Assembly (NCBI GenBank): GCA_037127255.1
Contig: JBANSL010000019.1
Coordinates: forward strand, 18,685,001 to 18,749,000
Length of the DNA: 64,000 nt
Source: Persicaria tinctoria
Lineage: Eukaryota; Streptophyta; Magnoliopsida; Caryophyllales; Polygonaceae
Direction of reading: 5' to 3'
Shown here: in pieces, positions 34,501-47,500 of the stretch
Numbering within the stretch: position 1 is the stretch's first letter
Layout: the number at the start of each line of letters is the position of its first letter
Notes under the pieces: generated by a model
What the model was told of the DNA's origin: nothing
The model's database searches: none
Seen by the model: the letters and a program-made list of their open reading frames with translations, nothing else
Translations under genes and position numbers: made by a program

Positions 34501-35884
34501 ATTTAACCTATACACTACTTTTACTTTGGTGAAAATGTTCCAGGATTTGAACAATGTTCTATCTGTAAATTTGATTTTCTTGTTTTCATGAATTTAGAAG
34601 TCTGATTTAACTGTCATACTTATCAGGTCTCGAAGCCGGGTTCTGTGAAGGTTGAAAAGCTGATGAACATTGAGCGCTATTCTCATGTCATGCACATAAG
34701 CTCCACAGTAATTATCTCAATCTCTGACAAATCTTATAAAGCCAGTATAGTTCATCATAAAGAAAGGGCGTTGAGAATTCAGGGTCCCTTTGCCTTGAAA
34801 TTTCCAACTTTGAATTTCATGTTTATATATAAATATATAAACTCTGACTAAAAATCACTGCCTATTTCCTGTCTTCATTATTTTGATTTATGTTTACTTT
34901 GATCCATTCCCCATTTTCCAAAGGAAATCAAAATTGGGAAACATTGCCCCAGTTTGACTATTGCTTAAGACATTAAAACCAAGATAAACTTGTACTCTTT
35001 TGGTAACAAACCGTTCCCTGTGGTCCCTTGGAATTTCCATTTTTCAGGTAACAGGAGAGTTGCTGGATGGCTTGACTGGATGGGATGCTTTGCGTGCTGC
35101 ATTGCCTGTAGGAACTGTTAGTGGAGCACCAAAGGTGAACTTCTGCATCAGTTCTTGAGCCTTTTTCCCTCATCATATGCATTCATACATGAAATTTCTT
35201 TATTTGTTAAGGATTGAATGTTGGTGGAGTCTTGTTAGCTGCCTTGATTTCTGGGTCATATGGCTCTCATTCATCTTCTTACCTGGTTTCAAAATAAAAA
35301 TGGTTTTTCTGCATTTTGGTTGTGCTGGTGGCTTGTATTTTTTTTTTTTGGTCGCATTCCTGAAATGCAAAACCTGTTCTAAGTTAAGATTGTGGTCCAG
35401 TCAATCAGTTACAGGGATGTTTCTGATTGTTCAAACACAATGCATCTGATTAAGAATTTTATTTTTTATATTATATATCAGGCATCAGCTGTAATTAACC
35501 TATTTAACATGGCATATTGATCTAACAGCTTGTTTCTATTATGATGATCATATATAGGTGAAGGCAATGGAGCTGATAGACGAACTCGAAGTGAACAGAC
35601 GTGGACCCTACAGTGGGGGATTTGGTGGCATCTCGTTCACTGGTGACTTGGACATTGCTCTTGCCTTGAGAACCATGGTGTTCTCTAGCAGCGCTCGCTA
35701 CGACACCATGTTCTCTTACAAGGACGTAAGCAACAGGCGAGAGTGGGTTGCCCACATCCAAGCTGGGGCAGGCATTGTGGCCGACAGCATCCCAGCCGAT
35801 GAGCAAAAGGAGTGCGAGAACAAAGCTGCCGCCCTTGCCCGTGCCATTGATCTTGCAGAATCGTCATTCGTTCAGAACGATTAG
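31510..35884 (+). CDS. ASA: Anthranilate synthase alpha subunit, plastid
   Basis: Makes anthranilate from chorismate, the first committed step of tryptophan synthesis in plastids, with a glutaminase beta subunit. My exons: 31510-31726, 31896-32080, 32179-32368, 32947-33098, 33529-33644, 33755-34001, 34080-34136, 34326-34478, 34627-34707, 35048-35134, 35558-35884, giving 603 aa, close to Arabidopsis ASA1. The first roughly 70 residues are Ser/Arg-rich, like a transit peptide. FLFESVEPG lies in the N-terminal region tied to tryptophan feedback. The chorismate-binding core shows [62 protein letters not shown] and YSGGFGG. Intron 6 starts with GC, not GT. The frame is open throughout, so I judge it functional. 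The ATG at 31,510 is preferred over frames starting upstream because it gives the transit peptide. Confidence 0.95.
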
Positions 35885-36127
35885 ACAACAAGACATTCCT
35901 CCAGGCTGCATTCTCCAGAACCATATCCCTCAGAGTCCACCAGATACCAGTTGCGAAACCCGAATCTTGCACTTAAAACATCAAGAAGCAAAATTGTTTC
36001 CAAACTTGAAGGTTGAAGGTGACCGTTTCTTCTGCTTCATCAGGTCCACAGTAATGTAGTACATTTCTGCTAGATTGAGGTAGTTCTCTTCTGAAGAAAA
36101 TTGTAGGAAGCAAACAATCGGCAACTT

Positions 36128-36133
36128 AATAAA
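36128..36133 (+). terminator. Polyadenylation signal of anthranilate synthase
   Basis: AATAAA about 245 bp after the stop codon, in AT-rich sequence before the AMT1 promoter. The only canonical hexamer I noticed in this spacer. Confidence 0.5.
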
Positions 36134-36525
36134 GCAATAGATATTGGTAAAATTGCTCCAAATAATCCTAATTTTGACCAGTTGCATCAGTATCTTCTGG
36201 ATTCATATACACGTCCAGTTTTGCATTGACGAGATCTTTTCTTGGATTATGTCACAAATCATGCCCCAAACTCTTACCAATTCCCAACAATGCCGTTAGT
36301 CCTTTTCATGTATTCGGAATGTTAGAGGCTTAGAGCTTGAGCTTGTGAGATCAAACCAACCATTTTAGGGCGAAACATGTCTTCCCTTTTTTGGATGATC
36401 GAAAGGAGATTGTCCAGAACTAGTCCTGTGGTTTTACAGTTTCAACGTTTATCACCATCGATTTCCTTTAAATACAGATCCAATGTCCTTCACCAATTGA
36501 CCTCCCTCCCACCCCCTATCCAACA

Positions 36526-37920
36526 ATGGCGGCCACCTCGTGGGAGGACAGCGTCACCAACTCAATCAACACCCTGTACCTCCTCTTCTCCGCCTACCTC
36601 GTCTTCGTGATGCAGCTGGGGTTCGCCATGCTCTGTGCCGGCTCCGTCCGCGCCAAGAACGCCACCAACATCATGCTGACAAACGTCGTCGACGCTGTCG
36701 TTGGCAGCATCTTCTACTTCCTCTTCGGCTTCGCCTTCTCCTTCGGTACCACTGGCTCTAACCCCTTCATCGGCTCTGGCTTCTTCGCCCTCGAATCCAT
36801 CCCCAGCGCCGACTACGACTACGCCTTCTTCCTCTTCCAGTGGTCCTTCGCTATCGCTGTCGCCGGTATCACCGCTGGCTCTGTTGCCGAGAGGACTCAG
36901 TTCAGCGCTTACCTCGTCTTCTCCTCCTTCATCTCCGGCTTCGTCTACCCCATCGTCGTTCACTGGGTCTGGTCGTCCGTTGGCTGGCTCAGTCCCAGCA
37001 TCGACAGCCCGTTGTTCGGCTCCGGCGCTATTGACTTCGCCGGCAGCGGCGTCGTTCACCTCGTCGGCGGCGTCGCCGGCCTCTGGGGCGCTCTCATCGA
37101 AGGCCCCCGGGCCGGCCGGTTCGACTCCCACGGCAAACCGGTCCCCATACGGGGCCACAACGCAACGCTTGTCGTGCTGGGCACGTTTTTATTATGGTTC
37201 GGTTGGTTCGGGTTCAACCCCGGTTCGTTCGAGAAAATCCTCGTGTCCTACCCGGACACGCCTAACGAAGGCAACTGGACCGCGGTTAGCCGAACCGGAG
37301 TCACCACAACCCTAGCCGGGTCCATGGGCGGTCTAACAACCCTATTCGCGAACCGGGTTCTGAGGGGACACTGGGACGCGCTGGCCGTGTGCAACGGCGT
37401 GCTGGGAGGGTTCGTGGCCATCACCGCCGGCTGCTCGGTCGTCGAGCCCTGGGCCGCAATCATCTGCGGGTTCGTGGCGGCGTGGGTGCTCATCGGCCTC
37501 AACTCGCTGGCGGTCAAGGTGAAGTACGACGACCCGTTGGAGGCGGCACAGCTCCATGGCGGGTGCGGCGCGTGGGGGTTGATATTCGCCGGGCTGTTCG
37601 CCAAGGAAGAGTTCGTCCTCCAATCGTACAACGCCGGGGACAAGAGCGTATCGAGGCCCTATGGGCTGCTGTTGGGTGGAGGGTTGGGCCTAATAGCGGC
37701 CCAAATGGTAGCGCTGATGACGATCGTAGCCTGGGTGAGTGTGACGATGGGCCCAATGTTCGTTTTCTTGAGGAGGATGAACATACTCAGGATATCAAAA
37801 GATGCAGAGATAGCAGGGCTTGATATATCTAGCCATGGAGGGTATGCTTACTACGCTCAGCTTGAAGATACAAACCCAATCCACTATCCAGATTATCATA
37901 CCTTGCCAGATGGGGCTTGA
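36526..37920 (+). CDS. AMT1: AMT1-type high-affinity ammonium transporter, intronless
   Basis: Moves ammonium across the plasma membrane. The 464-aa protein is one uninterrupted frame, as usual for plant AMT1. Eleven hydrophobic segments are expected. Visible hallmarks: [16 protein letters not shown], the family signature around Asp170 ([13 protein letters not shown]), the twin pore histidines His178 and His344 (LHGGCGAW), and [17 protein letters not shown]. The N terminus is short: most AMT1 proteins have about 35-45 more residues before the first membrane helix, while tomato LeAMT1;3 is of similar short length. In the cytosolic tail the regulatory Thr of AtAMT1;1 (Thr460, GMDLT) corresponds to Ser435 in [13 protein letters not shown]. 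The coding region is much richer in GC, mostly at third positions, than its surroundings. The start ATG has a good context (ACAATGGCG). The gene lies 640 bp downstream of ASA in the same direction. Confidence 0.95.
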   Translation: MAATSWEDSVTNSINTLYLLFSAYLVFVMQLGFAMLCAGSVRAKNATNIMLTNVVDAVVGSIFYFLFGFAFSFGTTGSNPFIGSGFFALESIPSADYDYAFFLFQWSFAIAVAGITAGSVAERTQFSAYLVFSSFISGFVYPIVVHWVWSSVGWLSPSIDSPLFGSGAIDFAGSGVVHLVGGVAGLWGALIEGPRAGRFDSHGKPVPIRGHNATLVVLGTFLLWFGWFGFNPGSFEKILVSYPDTPNEGNWTAVSRTGVTTTLAGSMGGLTTLFANRVLRGHWDALAVCNGVLGGFVAITAGCSVVEPWAAIICGFVAAWVLIGLNSLAVKVKYDDPLEAAQLHGGCGAWGLIFAGLFAKEEFVLQSYNAGDKSVSRPYGLLLGGGLGLIAAQMVALMTIVAWVSVTMGPMFVFLRRMNILRISKDAEIAGLDISSHGGYAYYAQLEDTNPIHYPDYHTLPDGA

Positions 37921-40900
37921 CTCCACCAAAAAAAAAAAAAACTCTTCTAGCTTGATTTGATCTTGCAACTGAAAGTGTTATCCAATGGTACGTACTTGTA
38001 CATGAATGCTGATAATACGTATGTTCTTGTTGTATATGTTGATTATTTTGTATCTTCCATGACAATTTTGCACAAAAAGTGTGTTTGGTAAAGCATTTAT
38101 CTGTTTTATAATTCATTTGTTTGGGGCTCCCATCTAGGAATTTAGGTGCAGAAATCCGCCTGGCCATCACCTAGGTGTCGCTTATACCCTGCAAACCTAT
38201 GGTTTTGCTTTTGAGTCAAACCTATGGTTTTGAATTTTACGAGTTTTAGAGTCGCTAGTTTGATACGTACTTTTGAGTTTATTTAGTTTAGTGTTAGTTA
38301 AGCATTACAAATTTGGGTTTATGAGTGATATTATGAATTATTATTAAATTAGATTTAGAATCGCTAGTCTGAGTTTATCTAGTTTAGTGTTAGTTAAGCA
38401 CCGCAAATGTGGTATAAGTTAAAATATATAAGAGATAATCAAGTTTGTTTTAAATCCGTCTAGACATCTGCCTAGCTAGCCGCATATACGCTAGGCGGCC
38501 ACTTGACACATAGCGACCGCCTAACGCCTTTTAAAACATTGTTTCAGCGCACACACTAGTAATTGTCTTCTTATAACCTTGCCATTTCTCAATATATAAA
38601 TGTTTAAGAATTAAGATAAGACGATGTATGAATTAGTTGGATGAAAAGTGGAAACTAAAAAAAATTGATGCTGCATATATAAATAGACCAACACCAACCT
38701 GTTCATAGTCTTTTGGTAGCTAGTTCCCCAGATGAGTACTGCATGGAAAACCAAAGGTTGAGATCGATCATACCACAAGAATTATAGGGTAGACATTAAC
38801 ATCAACATCATGGTTGTCGAAGAACTCGGGATCATTAGGGCTTTCGATTTTGCTAAAAAGGTCACGGGGTGTGTTTAAAGCTGCTTTGGTAGGTTTCACC
38901 ACCAGATTGTGGATTATGTTAACCGGAGTTTCAGGATTTTTTCTTCAAAAATTACATATTGATTGAAAACAACATTATTATAGAAAAGATTATGTAGGGA
39001 TGTGAAAATTTCAATAAAAGGTAAAATATGGACTCAATGAATATCCCCAACTCATCCATACGGAGATCACAAGAGACGACAGTGAAATATTGACCAGATC
39101 GGTTACCAACAACGAAATCAAGCGAGTAACCTTCTCAATTACGAAAAACAAATCACTAGAATCAGATGGAATGATAACATAATTTTATAAAAGTATTGGA
39201 GCGTACATTATAGGACCAATGTCATCAGAGCAGTTAAAGGACAGTTAAAGATAAAATAGATCAACCAATCTCAACATTCTTTGTGTGAAAACACATACAC
39301 AAAGAATCAATACAAACCGGTTAATCTATATTTCACAATTTACAAAATAATAACCAAATTCTTTGTCGGCAAAATGAAAATTGTACTCGAGAAAATCATT
39401 CATCATCTACAAGGAGTCACCGTATATTTGACGATATTTTAACCGTGACATTGGATATTCTCGATCACAGTTTTCAAAACCATAACAACTACCGTATATT
39501 TGACAATATTTTAACCATGTAGAAAGTAAACCGAAAATTTAATCAATTTTCTTCCACAATTTTATAGAGATTATAATGTTAAAACTTGTGTGGAAAACAT
39601 GTGAGATGACGATTGAATATCTGAATTACAGATCGAGTAATTTGGTACAGATTTCATTTAATATAGATTTCAAAAATTATATAGATCTGATGATTAATTA
39701 TGTAATAAATTGGTATTGACTATAAGGACTAGGTGTACTATTTCATATGAATTATTTACGAGTATATGGTTATGGATAGGATGCAGTAAATGATTATTAT
39801 TTATATTTAAGAGGCCGGATTAGATTTTTTGTCTCTTTTTTTTATTAGAAGTAAAGATTTTTTGTTTTCTTTTGGGACGTTTTAACCCGCTATCCCGCTA
39901 TATGCTATATGTCTTTTATAAGAACCGTTTGGTCTGTGCACGTGTTGTGTGTTTCTGTTTGTACTTGGGCTACTCGGCGAGGGAATAGTGCGTATAACTT
40001 GAATCGCCCATAAATTATTCTATATTGTAGATTATGAGTTTGAAGGATACGGAAAGATTTTATAAGATATAATCATTTATCATCTTTAATCTTCAATAGG
40101 GTTTGTCCTTCAAATTTAATAAAAATAAAATTTAAAATCTGAAGATGGATTTTGCTTAAAAAAATGAACAGGATTTGAAAGACTCCTTTTCTTTTTTTTT
40201 GAGGAAAAAAGACTGCTTTCCAACTGGCTTCAGATCCCATTAATAAGGATTTACTGTACTGGTTAAGGTATTTTTAACCCTAAAAATATATTTTTTTTTG
40301 ATGCAAATGTACCCTAAAAATAATTTTTAATCTCATCCATCAAATAAAGACTTTAACGATTAAGATTTTGCTAACTCCGCGCGTCCATAAAAGTTATTTA
40401 TACAATTTGCTTATAAGAAAGAACCATTAACAACCCTAACAAATTTTAGGCCACACACAACTATATATGTTTGCTTGCTGGCAGGTAAAAAGTAAAACCT
40501 TACACGTGATCTTAGTTTGATCCCCAAAAAATTAAAAAAAAAATCGTATCTATTTTAAAACATAGACTTGATGTATTTTTGGTGCAAATTTCATATATCA
40601 ATTACTAATAATCCATTATATATATTTAAGTCACATGAGACAATAATCATATCTATTTTATCCACAGTTAAAAATCTATCATTTTATAATTATTTTATCT
40701 TTAATTATTAAGATTGATTATTTTTGTTCATTAATATAATGATAAGATTTCATTATTAATTAATTATCTATTCAACAATAAAATCTTACCATCAAAATAT
40801 TTATATTAATTATCAATCACATATCTTAAATCTTTACCAAACCTATTATTTTAGGATAATTAAAGTTATTTTACTTGAAGTTATTTTGTATGATCTTTTT

Positions 40901-41480
40901 ATACTTTAACTAATTTATAATTGCTTAAAATTTTTTCAAATAAATTAATTTTAATATAATAAAATATAATTTATTAACAGTAACAAATAATACTATCAGT
41001 TTAATAAATCTGTGTGACAAAGTAAAAAAAAAAAAGATAAAAAGAAAAAAAAAAGTAGTAGTAGCGGCAGGGCACCGGGCGGTTAGCCAAGGGTATGGCT
41101 GAAACGGAGGAATCGGACAAAAGAAAGGTTCGTTCCGTTTTCGAAGTTTCGAAGATTTTCCGCCACTCTTAACAAACTCCCCTCCTGTAACAGGCAACAG
41201 CCGAGCCTACACAAACAAACGCCTTTATTCCCTCTCCTATTGCCACGTGGATCCCTCCTGTTGGCCAAGGGGTGTTTTCGTAATTTCGGAGGGCCCCACT
41301 CCCCCCCCTTTCAAAAGCTCTCGCAACAGGCCTTTTTTCTTTAAAAATTAAAAAAAAATAAAAACGAACAGAGCACTAGAAATAAGAACGGATGAAGAGG
41401 TAGGAGAAATCCCTTTCACTGCAGCGAAGCGAGACGATAGATAAACGAACAACGAAGAGGTAGATATAGGTAGAAGAAAA
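37921..41480. other. Intergenic region with repeat scraps, no intact gene
   Basis: The 3.5-kb AT-rich spacer contains a direct repeat (TTTAGTTTAGTGTTAGTTAAGCA at about 38,285 and 38,377). A likely hAT end lies near 38,460-38,545 (TAGGCGGCC...CGCCTAACGCCTTTTAAAACATTG). The LINE fossil at 39,030-39,440 is listed separately. Apart from the presumed 5' leader and promoter of the ABC transporter near 41,300-41,512, I see nothing else coding. Confidence 0.4.
39030..39440 (+). pseudogene. L1-type LINE reverse transcriptase fossil
   Basis: With stops removed the plus strand spells an L1 reverse transcriptase fragment: NEIKRVTFSITKNKSLESDGM, then TNRLIYISQFTK and KIVLEKIIHHLQG. These correspond to the family motifs (KSPGPDGF; RPISLCNxxYKIIxK; RLKxVLPxIIxxxQSAF) in the right order and roughly the right spacing. 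Many stops and frame changes are present. It is old and dead. Confidence 0.55.
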
Positions 41481-41512
41481 ACGAGAGAGAATAAGAGAGG
41501 TTGTTATCGGCC

Positions 41513-44500
41513 ATGGCGGCATCCAATGGAAGTGAGTTCTTTGAACTCGATGCTCAGGGAGGCCCGGACTCGTTCGCCCGGCCTACCAACGCGGAGGTTG
41601 CGCGGGACGACAGCGAGCTCCTTTGGGCGGCAGTTGAGAGGCTTCCGTCCGTCAAGAAGCTTAACGCCGCGGTTCTCCGTCGGACGGCGTCGGAGCTCGG
41701 CCGCAGCGATACCGAAAGCGACGTCATCGAGACGCTTGACGTCCGCAAACTCGATCAGTCGCAGAGAGAACTACTCGTCCAGAAAGCGCTCGCTACTTCC
41801 GAACAGGATAACTTCAAGCTTCTCTCCGGGATTAAACAACGTCTCGGCAGGTTGCTTTCGATTCTCCTTCAATTCTTTCTCACTCTATTCCTCGATTAGA
41901 TCGATTCTTTTCTGTTACAGATCGATTCCTCGATTGGAGTTGGTTGCATTGATCCTGCGTTTGTCAGCGCTTGATTCGATAAATTTCTCATCTTTTTCCC
42001 AAGGAAATAAAAGCGATCTTAATTATGGTTATACTTATAAAATTTAAAGGATATGATATGATGTACGTAGTTCGTTCGTGTTTTCCTAACGATTCCTTTG
42101 GTTTCCGTTTTATGATTGAATCGTTTCTGCGAAATCTGCAGAGTTGGATTGGAACTTCCGAAGGTCGAAGTCCGCTTTTCGAAATTGAACATTAGCGCTA
42201 AAGTGCAAACCGGCAGCAGAGCTTTGCCTACACTGATGAACTACACTCTTGATACATTGGAGGTTAATTGCTACCTTCTGCAGTATTAATTTTGTTTAAT
42301 TATATACTCCGTATCATTTACTTAATTAATCTTCTAGAGTTTAAAATACAAATCCATTGTTTGTATGTAGTTTAATAATCTTATTAATTAATGCAGGGTC
42401 TCCTGACGTATTTGAGGCTCTATAAAGCTAAGAAGCAATCACTGACCATCTTAAACAACATAGATGGATACTTAAAACCAGGGAGGTAAGTGGACTATGT
42501 GAATTAAGATCGTTTCTCTTGTAGACTATGTGAATATTGAAGAAAAACTTGATTCATGGACTCAACTGGAAATTCACGTGTCCTAATCTTTTTAACATTC
42601 AAATTTCAATTCATACAAAAAATTATATGTTCGAATTAGTAGATCACTAATTTAATTTGAAGCATGAAAAATTTAGATTAGATCCTCCACGTGAGCATCC
42701 ATCTTTTTGTAGTTATATTGAATTTGAATACTATAATTAGGTTATCATACGTAATAGTCTTCATATCTCATTTGATAATCGTGTGTTGTATATGTTTGTT
42801 TGTTAATCGTCGCTTATCTCATTTGACAATCGTGTGTTGTATATGTTTGTTTGTTAATCGTCGCTTATTATACTTGTGAACCTATATGTATCTAGCTACT
42901 TGTTTGACCACCTAAACTAGTTTTCCCTTACCTGAGGCAATTTCAAATACTCTAATTAGCAATTTCAAATACTCTAATTAATGACTACAATTGATCTCTT
43001 CACAATTGGGGCAGGATGACATTACTTCTGGGACCCCCAGGTTCTGGCAAAACGTCGCTGCTTTTAGCAATTGCTGGCAAACTTGATCCTAGTCTCAAGG
43101 TAGACCGTTTTTTCTTCTTGTAGCGTTTTGCATTTTTTTGAATTTATTATGGATATTACAACTTCAAGTTGACGTTGTTGATCCAGTAATAGTTATGAAT
43201 TTCCTCTGAATTTCCCCTTTTCCCTAGTTAGTTATTTGGCTTTTGTTACTCATTTGCCTTTTGTTTTCTTTTTTCTAGCAAGCTGGAGAAATAACATTCA
43301 ATGGCCACACCCTTGATGAGTTTTGTGTGAGAAGGACAGCCGCTTACATTAGTCAAATAGATAATCACATAGCTGAGTTAACTGTTAGAGAAACTTTAGA
43401 CTTTGCTGCTAGATGTCAAGGCGCAAGTGAATCATTTGCAGGTAATGCTCTTCTTTTCTAATGCTTTTCCACAATAACTTTAAACTTCTTTATAATATCC
43501 AATCTCCAAACTTCTTTGTGTCTTCTATTTAAGGATGCTCCGAGGAACTTTTACGTCTAGAGAAAGAGAAAGATATACGTCCAAGCCCTGAAATTGATGC
43601 TTTTATGAAGGTATTTTTGTTTTTCTGAAATTTAGGGATAACTTTGCTAAAATCAACTCATGTCATTTTAAATTGCTAATTAAGAGAATTTCTGCTTGGG
43701 CAGGCTTCTAGTGTAAAAGGCAAGAAAAGACATATTTCAACTGACTACGTCTTGAGGGTGCTTGGCCTTAATGTTTGCTCTGAGACCATCGTTGGTAATG
43801 ACATGTTGCGAGGAGTTTCAGGTGGTCAGAGAAAGAGAGTCACCACAGGTTCTTGTCACTACTCATGTCTATCTTAAATTTCCTTATTGCAAATCTTGTC
43901 ACTACTCATGTCTATCTTAAATTTCCTTATTGCAAATTTTTTTCGTTGTATAAAAGTCCTTTTTGTGAAATTTTGAGAAACCTCGGTCGATACACCTTGT
44001 GTAGGTTTTTCTTCTTTATTTGTTTGGTTTTTTTACAACCCACAGTTGTCACATTTGTGTAGTCCCTTCATTATATGTTGTGGTCTTTTTACCACCCAAT
44101 GTGGGATAACTTATGTTGTGGTCTTTTTACCACCCACAATCAATGTGGGATAACTTATTTTCCTTACCAGTTCGAGTGGGCTTGACCCACCCTACATCTG
44201 GATCGGGTTACTGTAGGCACATTAAGGGGTTGACCCTCCCACTTACAAGCGTCTCCATGTTTCCACGGGGATTCAAACCTCGAGGCATGGGATGTAGCCC
44301 CATAACCACTACACCAACTTGTGATTGGTAATGTGAGATAACTTATGTTGTGGTCTTTTTACCACCCACGATCAATGTGGGATAACTTGTTTTATCCTGC
44401 CTAGATCCGGTTGACATGTGAAGCTATTGTGTAAGGTTTCTCACTTCCCGGTCTTTTTACCACCCACAATCAATGTGGCAATCAATGTGGGATAAGTTGT

Positions 44501-47500
44501 TCTATCGCAACACTTTTGTAAAGCACTTTTGTAAACTTTCAAAATCCTTTTTTGTTTTAATGGATTACTGCTAGAAAAAGCACAATACAATTGTTGTTTT
44601 AAGATTGTGCCCCATAAGAAATTCAAAACCTCAATTCACAACAATTTGATGTTTTCTATGAACTTGATGATGATGATGATTTTTGTTTTAGTTAAGTGGG
44701 GAACTAAACTTCATGGGGTTATCTTTTACAGGGGAAATGATAGTTGGGCCTAGGAAAACTCTGCTCATGGATGAAATATCTACTGGACTTGACAGCGCTA
44801 CCACATTCCAGATCGTCAAATGCATAGGCAATTTTGTGCACCAGATGGAAGCCACTGTACTGATGTCACTTCTACAGCCTGCACCTGAGTCATTTGATCT
44901 CTTTGACGATCTCATATTATTGTCAGAAGGATACATGGTTTATCATGGCCCCCGAGGAGACGTGCTGGAATTCTTTGAGTCACTCGGTTTCAAGTTACCC
45001 CCTCGCAAGGGGACAGCAGATTTTCTTCAGGAGGTAATTCATCATTCCTAATCAATATTATGGAATTATCTTGGTTAGAGATTTTGTTCTGATGAGCCTA
45101 GTTTTGTCATACTTCCAGGTCACTTCTAAGAAGGATCAAGCACAATACTGGGCTGATGCTTCAAAACCATATAGGTTTATTAGTGTGCCGGAGATCGCTG
45201 AAGCATTCAAGAAATCCAGATTTGGCATGGCTGTGCAGCATGAACTTTCTACTCCATTTGACAAATCCAAGAGTCACCCAACAGCTCTAGCTAAATCAAG
45301 GTTTGCAGTACCGAAATGGGACCTTTTCAAAGGGTGCCTTCAAAGAGAACTCATGTTGCTCAGCAGACATCGATTTCTTTATATATTCAGAACATGTCAA
45401 GTATGTCATACCTCACTCCTTACTTGTATACAAATTGCAAATCAAGCTAGTCTTTTAAAAAATATGATTTTGTTTTGTAGATTTCATTTAAAATTTCTAA
45501 TTACCGTAAAACTGAAAAGATTTTGTCATCTGAAGTACTTCTCCTGAAAGTATTTATAAAAAACATGTCACTCTATCTAATCAGCAGTTTGATGCTTGAC
45601 TTTGATATTTCATAAATGCATTGATATTGTCTTGGTACCTCTGGGGAGACTATGTTACTAAATTGATCTACTTTCATGGTTTGTTATGAGTGTTATAGGT
45701 TGCGTTCGTGGGATTTATTGCAGCAACTACATTTATAAGATCCAAGATCCATCCAAGAGATGAGGAAAATGGACAACTCTATATGGCTTGCTTGTTTTAT
45801 TCTCTGACTCACATGCTGTTCAATGGGATATCTGAGCTCCCTCTTACAATATTCCGGCTTCCTGTATTCTACAAGCAAAGAGATAACTGTTTCTACCCTG
45901 CTTGGGCCTGGTCATATACCAGTTGGCTTCTCAGGGTACCATACTCCATTCTAGAAGCTGCTGTATGGTCTGTTGTTGTGTATTACAGTGTTGGACTTGC
46001 CCCTTCTCCTGGAAGGTACGTCCACTTCTATATTTTACACGGCATTACCAGTACCACCTTTGATGTTGTTGTTTGTTCAATTGCTGCTAACACATTGTTG
46101 TGATTCCAGGTTTTTCCGGTATATGCTTCTACTCTTTCTAGTACACCAAATGGCTGTGGGACTTTTCCGCATGTTGGCTGTTATTACAAGAGATATAACC
46201 ATTGCAAATACAGTTTCTTCTTGTGCAATGCTAGTACTGTTTGCTCTGGGTGGTTACATTGTTCCAAAAAGTAAGCCCCTCTCATTTTTACTTTTGATGA
46301 ACAACAACAACAACAACAACAAAAAGTTGGAGAAAATATATTGTAGAGTTAGTATTTGGTTACAGATGATGGGAATTCTGAGAGTTATGAATCTCTTGTA
46401 ATTCATATTACTTCAGAATTAGTGTGATATGGAGAGATAATTGATAACTTTCCTTGTTCCAGATTTGGTCAAGAAATGGTGGATATGGGGATATTGGTCG
46501 TCACCATTATCTTACGCACAAAAAGCAATAGCCATTAACGAATTCACTGCGTCCAGATGGAACAAGGTATATTTCATTTATTAATTGGTGTTCAGCAATC
46601 AGCTGTACATTGATCTTACACTGCTACTAAGCCATGTTTTTGGATCTCTCTCTTCAGCAATCATTATTATTGGGCGAGGCAACTGTTGGCGCCAACATCC
46701 TCAAGCAATTTAATATAACAAATGATAAAGATTGGTATTGGTATGGAGCTGGTGTTGTATTTCTTTACGGATTGCTCTTCAACAATGTTGTCACTTTGGC
46801 TTTGACATACCTTGATCGTGAGTATCTAGTTATTGTTTTCCCCCTTTTGTTGAGTTCTGTAGAGTCTTGCTGATTGATGATGATTCTAGTAAAGCTGTTT
46901 TTGTTCTTTGTTCTTTCAGCTTACAAGGCATCCGCGGCTTTAGCTGAGCCAGACCAATTAGAAGATACCCATGTTGCTCCTTCTCAGTCCAACGGTCTGT
47001 TTACTTACTGTCACCAGGGTTTTTACATTATGAATGTACATCTTATTATTTCTAAAGTGTTTCACTTTTCTTTGCAGATGGCGAACAGAAGTCGGAATCA
47101 AGTAGTGGGAAAAAGGGAATGATTCTCCCATTTCAACCTCTGACCATGACTTTCCACAATGTGAACTACTTTGTTGACATGCCACAGGTGAGTTTTCTCA
47201 ACAACTTGTATTTAATCAATATTGCACAACATGGGAATGTTGCAGTAACTGGCGAAATTTTGGTTGGGCAGGCAATGAAAGCGCAAGGGGTGACAGAATC
47301 CAGATTGCAGCTTCTATCAACTGTTAGCGGTGCATTTTCGCCTGGTGTTCTTACTGCTTTAGTCGGTTCAAGTGGAGCAGGAAAGACCACTTTGATGGAT
47401 GTCTTGGCTGGAAGGAAAACTGGCGGTTACATCGAAGGAGATATTCGGGTCTCTGGCTATCCGAAAGTGCAATCTACTTTTGCCAGGGTTGCAGCTTATG

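Noticed and set aside
36562..37756. Minus-strand ORFs of 80-198 codons over AMT1 as antisense genes
   Set aside because: They mirror a GC-rich conserved coding sequence; their composition (Asp/Glu/Gly/Ala-rich) has no domain and no independent start context.
31510..37920. Anthranilate synthase and ammonium transporter as a nitrogen-linked gene cluster
   Set aside because: Two unrelated housekeeping-type families side by side with separate promoters; no third pathway gene and no shared regulation is visible.
41501..41512. Start of ABCG31 at 41,501
   Set aside because: That codon is TTG; the ATG at 41,513 in GCCATGGCG context gives the conserved MAASNGSEF start.
46301..46321. (AAC)n tract in ABCG31 intron 11 as a retroposon tail
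   Set aside because: No target duplication or element body adjoins it; a plain microsatellite is enough.
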